Of a stretch of DNA of 64,000 bases, positions 23,134-36,548 are shown in pieces. The notes under the pieces were generated by a model. That model had not been told where the DNA came from. It made no database searches and saw only the letters and a program-made list of their open reading frames with translations. Every line of letters starts with the position of its first letter. Position 1 is the first letter of the stretch. This DNA is from Odiellus spinosus (taxonomy: Eukaryota > Arthropoda > Arachnida > Opiliones > Phalangiidae). The translations under genes were made by a program, and so were the position numbers. The DNA lies in contig OY987225.1 in assembly GCA_963920705.1 (NCBI GenBank), positions 30,193,538-30,257,537 on the forward strand, read 5' to 3'.

Positions 23134-25131
23134 TAATTTTGTGACAAAATCTATTAAGACTTTTTAGTTTGAAATTAAGCAAAAGTTTGGTAAATTCCCA
23201 CTTATCCAAAAACCTTAGAATTAAAGGTCAGGTTTGATTTAAAATAATATTTTTGGTTAATAAGAGATTTTAGAAAAGCTAAATGTGATCTTCAAAATGA
23301 GACCAATTAATCAAAATTGTCCACCAAGTATAAGATTGTTATTAATTTTTTAAAGTTAATTAAAAATGTCTTCCGTCTTCTACGCATCTTATAAATTACA
23401 CTTTAACTCCATTTCCAAAAATATGAATTAAATGAGATACCTGTCCTTTAATTAAGATGATACTTTTTCTACATATCCCACAAAAATATTTGACAAGTCC
23501 TAATAAATGTCAAAAGTTAATTTCAAACTTAAAAAAACACATCCATTTTGTCGAGATTCAATTTATATATTTTTTTGAATGTTTTTCTTTTTAAGTTATT
23601 TTCTACACACGTTCTCCTTGAGCAGATAGAAAGTATATCGCCTTAATTTTAATTTTTACTAAACTAAACGAGAAATTAACTGTTCTTAAAGTTAAATACA
23701 GTATATACTTGACATTGTTTCATATATATTGTAATAAGAAATACACGCTATGTAACTTTGACATCAGTGTAAAGTGAAATAAGGCCTAACAACACTGCTG
23801 CCAAAGGGTTAAAAAACATTCTCGAAGAACTATAACTCAACAGCGTCTCATATATGGGCGTTGTCAGAATATTCTTGTTGAAACCATTTACATTTATTGG
23901 GAGTGAACTTGAGAATAAGTCTTGAGAATGAGTGTGCTAAGGAAATCGGACAAAAATCGCGGATTTTGAGGTTAAAAGATAATCCGTTAAAATTATCCAA
24001 TAAATTATGCTTGAAAAATTTGTCAAATAGATCAACTTTACAATAAATCGATTTATAAAGATAATAGCTTGAAAACTATTTCTGGTGGTTTAATTATACC
24101 ATTTCAAATCGATTAAGAAAAGCTAGTGTGACCTTAGCTTTAGATCGGTTCAATAAATATATATTATCAGGAGTAGATAAACTCCTGATATCATGAATAG
24201 CTTATGATTTATAGCTTTAGGATTAAAAATTCAAAACTTCAGACATGTAATAGCGATATTAACGGAAATATTATATGTTTTTTTAAATTGGATACCCTTT
24301 AGAATATTTATATATTCATATATTAACCATCACTCAAATGGAAAAGGGTTTAAAAAAATGTGTATTATACTAATTAAATCTTCAATCAGAGAGAGCATGT
24401 CATCTTCACCCGAGGCAATGAATCGCGTGCTTCCAACACCACGATCTTCTTCTAGATATAATTTTTCCTCTTCATGCAGCCGCGTTAATGATCACTTTCG
24501 GCTCCCAAATTCCTCATAACTTCATTTCGTATGCGACGGGTTGCGTAATTTTTTATTATTAATAGCCATTAATAGAAATTTTTGAAATTAAAAAAAAAAA
24601 ATACCTATAATAATATAGAAGTCTGGTTTAACCGGTGTTTCTTCTCCGCTTTAACTCTTTATTGTTTTAATTTTCATGAACGTATAACCCATCTTCGTGA
24701 AGACTTACGAAAAGTCAAAGGTTACTTGATAATTTTAAATCGAACAAGTATTTTACCACGAGATTCTCTGTTCTCCGTGAATTATTAAAACGCCTTGATT
24801 GCTCATAGAGCTTAATCTGAAAGATGAACCTTTAAAAATTCCATATCTTCCTTCGGAGAGTCCAAATTGCTCGATCCAGACAGGGGTGATGACTTTTTTG
24901 ACTAGTTGATGGACTAGTACTTTTACCTTGCCCTTTGCTTTTGATTATACCTATTTTTTCGATCATCTTTGATATATTATCCAAAAGTCAGTTTATTAAT
25001 GAACGAAGGGACACTAAGACTACATTAATTGTTTATATATAGTCACCTATAACCTCAATATCTCTCAGCCAAGATATTCCTTAGAATTACATCTACAATC
25101 CAGGATATAGAAGTGATAATAAGGCGAATTT
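23134..25131. other. AT-rich stretch without a gene
   Basis: No gene is visible. A perfect hairpin TATCAGGAGT/ACTCCTGATA (10-bp arms, 6-bp loop) lies at 24,165-24,190. A GC-richer patch at about 24,370-24,530 is open on both strands for 40-50 codons (minus strand includes EEEKLYLEEDRG), is unrecognised, and could be a stray exon or chance. Confidence 0.5.
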
Positions 25132-25387
25132 TTAATATTGCTTAATAGTTTTTTCTTTTTTCGTGATGAAGGGTTGGTTTCGCATTGAAACACTTTGGTA
25201 GTTGGTACAGTTGGGCGTGACCTTCCTTCTCACGAATATCCATCCTTCAAGGTCGTATATCAGCCGCTCCTCGCGTGCTTTCGACAATCCTTTCATGGCT
25301 ATAGGTTTATAAAATAGCGAATTTTTCAATTCTTCGCCGTCCACCGTTGGAATACGTAATATAACGGGACAATTTTTACTATCGACT
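25132..25387 (-). other. Unrecognised open frame, about 85 codons
   Basis: The minus frame is open from a stop just above 25,387 to a TAA at 25,132. It includes IPTVDGEELKNSLFY and GLSKAREERLIYDLEGW. The residue mix looks protein-like, and the first ATG is internal (AIAMKG). I recognise no family, see no good splice acceptor, and expect several frames this long by chance in 64 kb. It could be an exon or relic; this is low confidence. Confidence 0.15.
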
Positions 25388-27004
25388 TATTAATTTTGAT
25401 AGTTTGAAGGTAGCATTATTTCAGAGAGGTTCCTTTTTTTTCTTTTTCATTACTTGAAGTAAAAGTATAAATGGCTCTAGGGCGTTTAGTTTTTGGGTGG
25501 TAAAATTCGCCGGTACACATTGAGATGTACTGTTACAAGCCTCATGACTCGATGCTTGATGTATTTTGACTGTTTCGTGGTTTAAGATTTGACAGAGGGA
25601 AACTTCGTGTAGTTATTGTGTTCATGAGGTGGTTATTTGACGTTTCTTAATTGGATTGGTGTTTCGGGGTCATGGTTATGTTAGTTTCGATTAGATTAGA
25701 TTATGATTGTGATTGTTTTGAACAGTTACTAAGATTTTCTTGTTGTTTCGAGCCTTTTTCATGTATAGATTTTTCGTTGATAGTCTATAAATTATATTTA
25801 TGTTTAAAAATTTAATCATTAAAATTTTAAAACACTAATTGTGCTCTAAGTTTCCGATCTGTTAGATTAAATTATACTTTTAAACTTTTAAATTTTTAGT
25901 TAGACTTATAGTTTAATTTTTAACTCCAGTTTTAAAGTTAAATTAAGATTAAAAATAATTCATTAAGTAGTTTAAAATATTATTTGGTTAGACTTCAATC
26001 TCGTATCGGGTCTTCTAACAAATCTATAAATTATTTAATACCTTAAATAGGTTTTGCTTCAAAATCGAATGAATAAGTTCCTCTTAAAGGTCACTGGGGT
26101 CAAATAAAATGTTTAAGGTCATTTAAAACACGATTCCTTTTAAGCTTTGAAACTTTCCAAAGCTTTTGAAACCTATTATTAAGGTGGGTATATCGTTTAA
26201 ATCGTCTATTCCGGCTCACACTTCCGCCACACACCATAATAAATTGCGAAATTGTTATGAACCATAATTCACGCGGTTTTCACTTTAATATCCCTACAAA
26301 AGATGATATGACGGAAAAACCATAAAACTTATCTTACAAAATTTTCAACACACCCCGTAGGCCACCCTTGATATTTGTAATTAAATTGCTTTATAATTTG
26401 TTGAATAGTGAGAAGTGTTTAAGAACAGCTGGTACTACTTTTTTGCCATATGAAGTTTAACATTGAGTATTAAAACACTCCAACGTTTTTCATTTTGTAA
26501 ACTGCTTTTTATTCGATTTGAAGTAAATAGGATGTGAAATATCACGTATAAAAACCATATAGACCCGGCCTATATGCGCGCAATCTAATTGCGTATAACT
26601 AAGTCCTCTTCCCACGTGTCTTATTCAAAGTTGGCCCCCTTTTCACTTACGGTTAACTCGGTACAAGTACATTAAACATGTAGAAAGTTAACTGTTATTT
26701 ATCTCTTTAAAAGGAGGGTGATAAAGAAAATATTTTTTTTTAAAGGTGTATAAGGGAATTTTAATGTTGAGAAAAAGTCAGGGAAATATCAGAGAAACAC
26801 TTTTTATGATTGAAATTTATTTAATTAGGAGTACTTAATTGACTATAAAAACACTGTAAGAGGAAAGTAATGTTTTTATAAGCCTTGTTTCCGTGTAGTA
26901 AATTCTTTAAGATGTTTCCCTGATTTGTGGTAAAAAAACGGAAAAATTATATTAAACCCATCCCAAAATCTCTGAACATTCTTTATGGGAAATAAATATG
27001 GTAA
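25388..27004. other. AT-rich stretch without a gene
   Basis: I see no gene or element. Confidence 0.55.
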
Positions 27005-27139
27005 TCCCAAAATAACTTTGATATCTCAAAATCTCTCCCAAAAATAGCTTTGAAATCTCAAAATCTCTCCCAAAAATAGCTTTGAAATCTCAAAATCTCT
27101 CCCAAAAATAGCTTTGAAATCTCAAAATCCCTCGAAAAT
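27005..27139 (+). repeat. Tandem repeat, 32-bp unit, about four copies
   Basis: TCTCAAAATCTCTCCC followed by AAAAATAGCTTTGAAA repeats. The first and last units are diverged. Confidence 0.9.
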
Positions 27140-27171
27140 CATAAAATCTCGATTATCTCGTACGCATGCAT

Positions 27172-28295
<1,124 letters not shown>

Positions 28296-28299
28296 TTAA

Positions 28300-28921
28300 A
28301 GAGAGAATGTAACCTAGCAACAAATGATATCTTTATCGATTCCTTATCGTTTAAATAGGCCTAATCCAACTGTAAAACAAAATTACAAACGTATATTAAA
28401 CCAAGAAGGATCAGACAAGGAGAGGAAAAGTGGGGACGGCGCAGTTCCTACTGCGTCGGCCTAAACTCCCACTCTGGGAGAACGGGGGTAGAGATGTTTC
28501 GTGGTAAAATGTTGTCACGTGGGTAAAACGGATCCTTTATCAGCTTCGTAGTAGCCAACGACGCTAGTGACCACGTGACAACAGTTTACCTCGAGAATTT
28601 CCTATCCCCCTTTCCACCCGAGTGGGAGGTTGGCTCTTCTCTCTCTAACCCAACGCAGCCCTACTTTTCCTCTCCTTGTCTGATCCTTCTTGATTAAACT
28701 AGAAATAAAGTTAAAACTTACAATCAAAATAGGCTTAGCTGGATTCAAGGAGATTCTGAACTCCCAGTATAAGGAGCGACCAATGACATTGATCATTGGC
28801 CCTTATATATCCAGCTAAGCCTATTTTCCTTATAAGTTTCAAGTTTATTTCTAGTTTAATATTTGTTTCTAATTAATTAAGCGATAAAAAAAAACGCTTG
28901 TTTTTAGGTTTCATTGTCCCT
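28300..28921. mobile_element. TA foldback element, copy 4, with nested F1
   Basis: It is flanked by TTAA (28,296-28,299 and 28,922-28,925). Ends are AGAGAGAATGTAACC and the inverse of AGGGACAATGAAACC. The left arm has a TTATCGTTTAAATAGGCC block. The inner palindrome includes TTAGCTGGATTCAAGGAGAT and CCAATGACATTGATCATTGG. F1 copy 2 interrupts the left arm, leaving about 324 bp of host element. The right inner arm is shorter than in copy 1. Confidence 0.88.
28402..28692. mobile_element. F1 MITE, copy 2 (291 bp, 7-bp TSD)
   Basis: Both ends read CAAGAAGGATCAGACAAGGA inward, with 30 bp paired perfectly. An exact 7-bp duplication ATTAAAC flanks the element (28,395-28,401 and 28,693-28,699). It shares GCGTCGGCCTAAACTCCCAC and the CACGTG-centred inner inverted pair with copy 1. 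Its two ends differ from copy 1 at the same positions on both sides. Confidence 0.93.
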
Positions 28922-28925
28922 TTAA

Positions 28926-30640
28926 TGGGGATTAATAATTATTTTTTCGTGTCGCAGGCATTAAAAGGTTAATATTCCAGTTGATATCTGAATAATTTGA
29001 GGTTATCGTTGTTTTAACTGTTAAATTCATTATCTAAATGGATAGATAATTCTACGGTATATGATCGTAATTTAATTTTCCGTCCGAAACTTCCGGATAC
29101 CTGACATTTGTGTCTAGTATCTTTTATCAGATATCGCGATTTATAGAGGACAGAGGACATCTAAAGGGTCCTAATGTTATCTAGAGTAGGAAATGATAGT
29201 AAAAAAAATCCCCAAAAAACGTGAAAATAAAAACCTTTGGAAACGCCAAATACGTAAAAAAAAAAAAAAGGGCTTTCTTTTCAAATCGGATCCACATTTT
29301 GTTTTCTATCGAAGAATCGTATGTGAAAGAAATTCTATAAGTTAAGTGAAAACTATCTATAACGAAAGTATAGGCGGATTAATACATAATTTTAAACCGT
29401 TCTGGGTTAAAAGTAGTCTTTGCAAACAGCTGCATCGTTTTGAAAAAAAATAATTCAAATAAAATAGAGCTACCACTATAAGAACCGGAATCACAGAACG
29501 GCGAGAAAGAAATCTGCAAACGAGATTTTGTAGTTTAGCCTCAAAAAGACGAAAGAGAAACAACCTTTTTTGGATTTTCCAACTAGTTTTTGGCGGGCAA
29601 TAATCTTTATCTAAGTACTAAACAAAAATTGGTCAAATCGTTAAAGTTGATCAAGATTTTTTTTTCGCTTTTTCGGATCGAGTACTTGTGGTTATAGCAG
29701 TCTCGCCAAGCAGTCGGTCACTCGTCAGACAACCTGATTCTGATTTATTATTATTTTTTTTTTTTTTTACGAAGTTAGGCAACTGTATTTCGCGTTGAAT
29801 TTGATAAATTAATAATAATGCTTCAAAGCGAACTTTAAATAATTTAATTTTTTAAATAACAACAGAAGTGTATTTCTTAAAACTATGCCTAGTTATTTTT
29901 AAACGATTTATAAAATATTCCTAAAAACTTGATAACTATTGTTCGGTTCGTAGAAATTTCCGATTTATTTAGAAAGTACTTAATTGTTGAGTACAATGAG
30001 AGTTGGTCTTTGAAATGACGCCATGAAAGGAGAGATATTGGTTAGAACAAGCGTTTTAAGCGTCGCGCATTCTTTATAAATCGATTTATAGTAGCTTCAT
30101 CTATCGGTTGTTGAAACCAGCCGATTCGGTATGAAACTGGTTCCCGAAGCAGGTTCGAGAAATCGAATCAAATCGATTTCGAGAAAAGACGGTTTCTCGT
30201 TCACAAGACTCTAGCGAAACGTTTTAAAACGGTTTAAATCGATTCCAAGGCCTAGTATGAACGCGGCTAGTGTTCAAGTACTGGTTCGCGTTTTAATATA
30301 TCCGTTAATTGTCAAACGTGTATGGTTCTACGTTACTTTTTAACAGAAGAAACTTATTGTCAACTAAAGTCAAAACTAATCACTTAAATAAAACCGGTTG
30401 ATATCGAATAATGAAATTCGTATATTTTAACATAAAATACCCTCATGGGTGTGTATGAAACTTCAATCGTTTGGAAACGCGAAACGCGACAACCCTCCTC
30501 TTAAAATCTTTTAAAAAACACTCCGATTTACATTAGCCCATTTAATAATTAATTCTTCGTAGAAAAATATTCGAGGGGACGACGTGATTTTGAATTATGT
30601 AGACGGAAGTGAGTTCAAATGCCCCTTTTCTTTCTTTTTG
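28926..30640. other. AT-rich stretch with DR2 copy
   Basis: No gene is visible. It has poly-A/T runs near 29,259 and 29,750, and a region at about 30,080-30,290 with several TCGATTT and GAAACCAG-like motifs in both orientations but no definable element. Confidence 0.5.
29362..29422 (+). repeat. Dispersed repeat DR2, copy 3
   Basis: CGAAAGTATAGGCGGATTAA, TACATAATTTTAAACC and AAAGTAGTCTTTGC match the DR2 order seen at 18,422 and, in reverse, at 42,152. Confidence 0.5.
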
Positions 30641-30922
30641 CTCTCTGTATGGGTTAGTTTCAAAAAGCGCGATTCGTACGCCTCCTAACGGTAGATATTT
30701 TCGGAGCGGGAGTTCGTCCAGCGAATATCTCTAGCAGCCTTGGAGTTCATCAAAAAAACGTCGTCGTTTGTGGAGAGAGAGAATTTCCAATTTTCCGTAG
30801 ACAGGGGGTATGAAGTAGGACCCCTCCGATCTCGTAAAATTGGGAATTTTACCCATACAGAGAGGAGCGCTATATGGAACATTAGAGTAGTAGACTTCAA
30901 AGGAGGGTTTCATCTACTTCTG
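30641..30922 (-). mobile_element. F2 MITE, copy C (5'-truncated, 282 bp)
   Basis: The right end is intact (inverse of CAGAAGTAGATGAAACCC). The left side starts abruptly at CTCTCTGTATGGGTTAG, so about 53 bp including one terminal repeat is missing. A pyrimidine-rich stretch replaces it. No target duplication can be read. Confidence 0.9.
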
Positions 30923-31094
30923 TTAATAATAATTAACAGAAGAAAATTAAATTTTGTTTTATTCTGATAACAATAATAATAAAGGTATTTTTTCCTTTAA
31001 AAATTAAATACAAATGAAAGTAATTTATATTAAAAGTAAAAATCAACTATAAGGTTCGCTATAGTGAGAATTAAACTTTCTAATTTACAAAAGA

Positions 31095-31199
31095 TGACGT
31101 CATAGTATTGTTATCAGGGACTGACATATGCATATATATTTTTTGAATCATATTTTAACGATCTTTCCGAAAATGCTACTCAACTTCCATTTCGACTTC
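31095..31199 (-). repeat. Dispersed repeat DR1, copy 3
   Basis: In reverse it reads GGAAGTTGAGTAGCATTTTC, GGAAAGATCGTTAAAATATG and an ATATATATGCATATG stretch, then AATACTATGACGTCA. The last part carries a TGACGTCA palindrome (31,095-31,102) and also matches 43,985 onward. Confidence 0.55.
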
Positions 31200-31850
31200 C
31201 GTCTCTTGTTCAAAATTCGTTTGAAAAATAGCGAAAGGCTAATTAAAATCTCGCGTAAAGATTAAGAACGATTAAGTTCTTAGTAAAATGGTGTAATTAA
31301 CCCTTTACTGGAACAAATCTTTATTAGTTAATGTTTTTGGGGTGACCACAATACGAGGAGTAACGTTATACGATCATTAAAGATTTAATAGATTAGTGTT
31401 TATCGGTTTTAACGCGATATCTTTTGCTTTGACAAGTAGGCTTAAGTTTTATTACCGGTACCCGTTCTGATATGAAATTTTTTTCTTGTTTAATTAATCG
31501 AACATGACAGTAAAAACATTCCACCAATACGATCTACCATGCAAGTAGTTTTTATCCTTATCTCAGTTTAATCTGATCCGGTAGCTTTGAGGTTTTGGGT
31601 GAAAAGTAAAAGGTAAATGGTGCATTTTAACACGAAAACTTTCAACTGTCAATAAGTATGTTTATTGTGGAATGTTTTTGGGTGATCATAAAAATTGCAC
31701 TCTAGGTTGAAAAATAGAAATCAGGAAACTTGTTAGCGGTACATATTGGCTAGTTATCTCCTATGAAGCGTTTAAATTTAAGAGATACAATTATCTTAAG
31801 CATTTCCGTTTTGAAAATTCAAGGTAAAATAAACCTTTGACCTCTGACAC

Positions 31851-31920
31851 ATCATAGAGATACGCTTCAAATCGAGAAGCAGAAGCTTTCTCTCGGTATT
31901 TTTTGTGAAAGTACTTAACC
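31851..31920 (+). repeat. Dispersed repeat DR3, copy 3
   Basis: TCTGACACATCATAGAGA, then CTTTCTCTCGGTATTTTTTG and TGAAAGTACTTAACCCAGAA. The tail also matches AACTTAATCCAGAAA in copy 1. It is diverged. Confidence 0.4.
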
Positions 31921-32275
31921 CAGAAGTCTCTGCTTTCCTAACAAACTATTTCACCTTTTCACCATTTGCTACCGATGTTAATTTTAAATTCGAGCAAAAG
32001 CTATTACCCTACGACCAATTATTATGATATAATGGTTGGAACCTAGTTACCTAGACCGACCATTCGACCGACAAATTTCAAAGTCAGAAAAATGCTAATG
32101 TATAGATCGTAGTTCCAACAATAATGTTCGGAATTCAAATCATATATGAACTTTCTAGCTGCGATCATTATGATCAACAATTACTCATAATTGACCATTT
32201 GTTAAGATAATGTAAAGCCTATAAAAGTTACCGGTAACCCACTGATAATATTTGTTTCAAATTCAGTTCTTATTA

Positions 32276-32336
32276 TAGCGAAAGCTAATGCGAAATTATA
32301 CACCATATTAAATCACATTGATGATGGAAGTAGATC
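32276..32336 (+). repeat. Dispersed repeat DR2, copy 4
   Basis: ATAGCGAAAGCTAATGCG, AATTATACACCATATTAAAT and GATGGAAGTAGAT share order and spacing with copy 2. Confidence 0.5.
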
Positions 32337-32661
32337 TCTAAACTACGTTTAAGTTTTTAACAGGACTCATTCAAGAACCTACACCTTCTCTTAAACCACT
32401 AAACTAGTTTTATATTTTTTTTTTGGTTTTCTATTTTTTATTTTATTTTTTTTTAAGTATGATCTAAACTAAATCGTTAAAACCGGTTTTTCCCCATCCC
32501 CTTTTAGCCCCGACTAGCCAACCGTACATAAGGTTGTTTCGGCCAAGAATTACTCTCGAATTTAATCAGTTATGACGTTTTAAATATAGTCTAATTACGA
32601 TTTTGGGTAACAGTATCAAATTGTGAATTTTTAAAATATTTTTTATTTTATTTATTTTTTC

Positions 32662-33205
32662 ACTTAAAGTGAGGCTGTTATTGATTTTTCATGAACTCCA
32701 AATTGAAATTGAGTAGCATTTTCGGAAAGATCGTTAAAAAACGATTCAAAATATATATACATACGTCATAGAATAAAATTACCGCGACAGTAAAAATAAG
32801 TATTTTATAATCACTATGTTAGAAATGTCAGAAGCCGATGAAACCCTCCTTTGAAGTCTACTACTCTAATGTTCCATATAGCGCTCCTCTCTGTATGGGT
32901 AAAATTCACAATTTTACGAGATCAGAGGGGTCCTATTTCATACCCCCTGTCTACGGAAAATTGGAAATTCTCTCTCTCCACAAACGACGACGTTTTTTTA
33001 ACGAACTCCAAGGCTGCTAGAGATATTCGCTCGACGAACTCCCGCTCCGAAAATATCTACCGTTAGGAGGCGTACGAATCGCGCTTTTTGAAACTAACCC
33101 ATACAGAGAGGGGTAGACAAGACCAGGGAGTAATAGACTTCAAAGGAGGGTTTCATCGGCTTCTGGAAATGTTTAAAATAATAATTCCCCGTAATACTAC
33201 GTCAT
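32662..33205 (+). repeat. Dispersed repeat DR1, copy 4, split by F2
   Basis: It begins TTAAAGTGAGGCTGT and runs through TTTTTCATGAACTCCAAAT, AGTAGCATTTTCGGAAAGAT and CGTTAAAAAACGATTC. It resumes after the F2 insertion with CCCCGTAATACTACGTCAT. Removing F2 copy D and one 7-bp duplication restores an alignment to copy 1 at 7,106-7,310. Confidence 0.6.
32829..33165 (+). mobile_element. F2 MITE, copy D (337 bp, 7-bp TSD)
   Basis: Both ends begin CAGAAGCCGATGAAACCC and pair over 38 bp with one difference. The exact 7-bp duplication GAAATGT lies at 32,822-32,828 and 33,166-33,172. It inserted into DR1 copy 4, so it is younger than that repeat. This is the best reference copy of F2. Confidence 0.95.
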
Positions 33206-34041
33206 ATATTGGTAAAAGATTACCTACATTTTCATTTTGAAGTTTCTTAAGAACACCTCACTTGAATGTTGTTACATTTTAGGTTGAATTTATTGGATAG
33301 CATATTAATGACATATTTTTTTCTTTTTGTTTAAAAGAAAACCCGAAAATTTTCTTTGATTGTCCGAGTAATTTTCGTTATTTGTATGTGTACCTATCCC
33401 AACCGGTTTTAAGGTTTTTTTTTTTTTATTCAAGTCATTGCCTGTATAGGGCCTAAATAAATTTTAAAATTATACCAGTACTTGTTTTAAAATTGTAATG
33501 AAGATCATCATACACATATGACAGCTATAATAACTTTTCAGTAAAAAAAATGATTCATATAAATTACAGTTACAGATTACCTTTGTTTTTTTAAACTTTA
33601 ATTACTCTTCAGCTGTGTCAGAATCTTTTTAAAATTGATTTAAACTTTACCGACCTAATATTCATCTTTTTGTTTTTGGGCTAAATAGACCCCCTATTGT
33701 TTTATGATTTATTTTGTGTTCAAAAAAACATATTTTAAATTAATTATCTCGTTTTAAAGTGATTTTTTAGTTATTATTTTATAATAAATTGTTCGGGTGG
33801 TTAAGAGGTCGTGCTGAAATTTTTGTAAGCCATATACTAATTAATTTTCGTAATTGATTTTGGTTTTTTTGAATTATTATTTAAGTATATAATTTTAGTT
33901 TTCTTATTATGCTAATTATGAAGAATTTTCTGATAATTTAATTTAATTTTACGGGGTATAAGCAGAACGTTAATTTATGACTAGTAATTATAGTTAATTT
34001 ATATCTGTTATTTTGAATTCAGCCCCATCGTCATTATAATG
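33206..34041. other. AT-rich stretch without a gene
   Basis: I see nothing recognisable. Confidence 0.55.
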
Positions 34042-34059
34042 TTAGGTTGCATTCTCCCT
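34042..34059. mobile_element. Solo TA terminus
   Basis: TTAGGTTGCATTCTCCCT followed by TTAA matches the right end of the TA family exactly. No left end was found within about 1 kb upstream, so this is a terminal fragment. Confidence 0.5.
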
Positions 34060-34623
34060 TTAATTTCCGTTAATCTGTTTCATTACTCCTTTACTTATAT
34101 TTATACAGCATTATAGAATTATACCTTCAAAATTATACGTTTATTTCAAATATATTATCATTTTAAGTTAAATAATTTTGCTAAATTTTGAGGTACCATA
34201 ATTAATTTAATTTTATCTGGTTATTACATTAGTTTAGGGTTAGTAATTATCAATTAAGAGTTAGTTTCAGTTATAACTTCTTTCAGTATCTAATTTTACC
34301 AAATAAGGAATATAAATTTGAAAATCCAATTATAGTTTATAAAACCAGTTATGATTTTAAACCAAATTATATTTCATATACGTTATAATATTAATTTTAA
34401 ATATACCTTACGGTAATAGTTATAATAACTAGGTACAGCCTTATCTATATATTACCATTGAACGTTAATTATCAATTATAATTCATTCTTTAATTTATAA
34501 AAAGAAAAACTCCAGAACCTAAGCTTCGAAATTTTAACTGGTACCAAATTATTATATGAAAATTAATAAAATTAAAAAGCAACTTTCATTTTTATTCGCG
34601 AGAAGTATCGTAATTCGGCCGTA

Positions 34624-34676
34624 TCTGAGGCGGATTTATACACAATATTAATCATCATAAATCATAAAATAGTTCC
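34624..34676 (+). repeat. Dispersed repeat DR2, copy 5
   Basis: TCTGAGGCGGATTTATACAC and AATATTAATCATCAT, then AAAATAGTTCC. It is a weak but ordered match to the family. Confidence 0.35.
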
Positions 34677-34984
34677 CCAGGATCTTAATCGCATCTAGGG
34701 CTATAGGGAGAGCTAGAAAGTATTCGGTATGTTTTCTTTAAGAACAATGGTTTGACCTTCAAGGCCTAAATCGTAATGTTATTATTATAATCAGATTTCA
34801 TTAGGTACGAACTTTAAAGTTTCTTTAATCTTCAAGATAATAAAGTAAGGATTTGTGAAATGTAAGACTGATTCTAATATAACTAAGGTTTTACTTCGCC
34901 CACTTTAATTTCGCAAGAATTAGGGCCCTTACGAACTTAAAAGGTAACTTTTAGTAATAGTTAAGCTATAACTTAATCCTGTAC

Positions 34985-35046
34985 GAGATTAGTTTATACT
35001 AAATCTAGTTTATCACCTTAATATTATGTATTAATCCGCCCATGTC
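34985..35046 (-). repeat. Dispersed repeat DR2, copy 6
   Basis: In reverse it reads GGGCGGATTAATACATAAT, then ATTAAGGTGATAAAC. The GCGGATTAATACA core is exact. Confidence 0.4.
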
Positions 35047-36166
35047 TGTATGACTAGTTTATGTAAATAGTTTATGAACTAACAATAATCATTTTTTTAT
35101 TTAATTTCATTTAATTTTATTTAATTTATATTGCGTTATAACCTTTCACGTAATTCACGATTGTTTAGAATTATTTGATTTTAATCTTTACCTCAATGTT
35201 TGCTTTTAATCCGGACGTTCAATAGTAGAATATGGTGAAAAATTGTGCCAGAAATTTCCAAAAGACCTTGGGGTTTTATAAGTTTTGAAATTTTAAAATT
35301 CAAGTTGAGATAAGTTGAGTTAAATTCTAGTTAAACATTTATTTTTTTCTGATAAAGTTAAGTAATTTTTTACGCTAGATAACTAGTTTGGGGAGTTATT
35401 TACCGTAGGTTTAGAATGATATTAAAAACTAATTAAACTATCTGTCAAAACTTTCCAATAAATTAAAAAAAAACGACTTGTTAGATTTTTTTTTTTTTTT
35501 TTTTTTTGAGTGTGAAATATATTTATATTTATATATATTATAATTGAAATTACGATGTACTTAGTACAATAGTGTACTCATGGTACAATTAAGCCTAATT
35601 TACATTAAATAATATATATTGTATATAAATAAATTTCCCCTCAAAATGAAAACGAATTTTTTTCAATCATTTTCTTTAACTCGAGGATTCTTATGTAATT
35701 GTGGGCTTAAACCTTAATTACATTTCATATAAAATTAAAACCAGTCCAAATATTAATAATTATAGTAATTCAAAATTGTGATCATTCGTTAGTTTTGAAA
35801 TTTAATCACATTAGTCCACTTAACTATCCAAATAATTTTATAATTTTTTCTTGACAGACGTCTGTCTCAATTCTAACAATCATTTAATATAATGTAGGTC
35901 GTAAATTCGCGCCCACTATTTGATTACGAATTATATACCCCAATTAGTTTAATGATTAATCGACGAGAAAGTTCATCAACTTGTAATAAAATCATATAAT
36001 AATCGTATTTAAGCTCTAGAAAAAACGTTCCTAATCTAAAAGTTATTCAAATTTGTCTTACATATTTAATATTATTCAAATCAAATTATTCAAATTTATG
36101 AAGTGAACATGAAAAGGAATATTAGTGATTTTAATTGTTTTCATAATTTTCTTATTATTTTCTTAA

Positions 36167-36544
36167 AGAGAGTATCCAACTTAATCACAAGTGATTTTTT
36201 ATCGATTCATTATCGTTTAAATAGGCCAAAAAATTACAAACACATATTAAACTAGAAATAAATTTAAAACTTACCATCGAAATAGGCTTAGCTGGATTTA
36301 AGGAATTTCTTCATATTGATAGGTCATCGACCAATGACGTCGTTAAGGCGAGATCTCCATGAGACTTTCCATAACATTCGATTGGTCGCTGACCCTTTAA
36401 CGCGAATAAATTCATAATCTCCTTGAATCCAGCTAAGCCTATTTTGATGGTAAGTTTTAAATTGATTTGTTTGTAATTTTTTTTCTGTTCAATTAAACGA
36501 TAAGGAATCGATAAAATCATATGTTATTAGGTTGCATTCTCCCT
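36167..36544. mobile_element. TA foldback element, copy 5 (378 bp)
   Basis: It is flanked by TTAA (36,163-36,166 and 36,545-36,548). Ends are AGAGAGTATCCAAC and the inverse of AGGGAGAATGCAACC. The arms carry a TTATCGTTTAAATAGGCC block, ACTAGAAATAAATTTAAAAC and TTAGCTGGATT. The centre holds the motif CGACCAATGACGTCG and its partly paired counterpart CGATTGGTCGCTG. Confidence 0.9.
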
Positions 36545-36548
36545 TTAA

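Larger units (their letters stand above)
31200..32661. other. AT-rich stretch with DR2 and DR3 copies
   Basis: I see no gene. DR3 copy 3 and DR2 copy 4 are listed separately. The remainder is plain AT-rich DNA with T-runs near 32,410-32,460. Confidence 0.5.
34064..36162. other. AT-rich stretch with DR2 copies
   Basis: I see no gene. DR2-like copies lie at 34,624-34,676 and 34,985-35,046. There is a T run at about 35,488-35,507. A perfect 14-bp palindrome GACAGACGTCTGTC lies at 35,853-35,866. Confidence 0.5.

Noticed and set aside
30080-30290. Palindromic element
   Set aside because: Scattered inverted TCGATTT and CCAG motifs do not form continuous arms or share flanking duplications.
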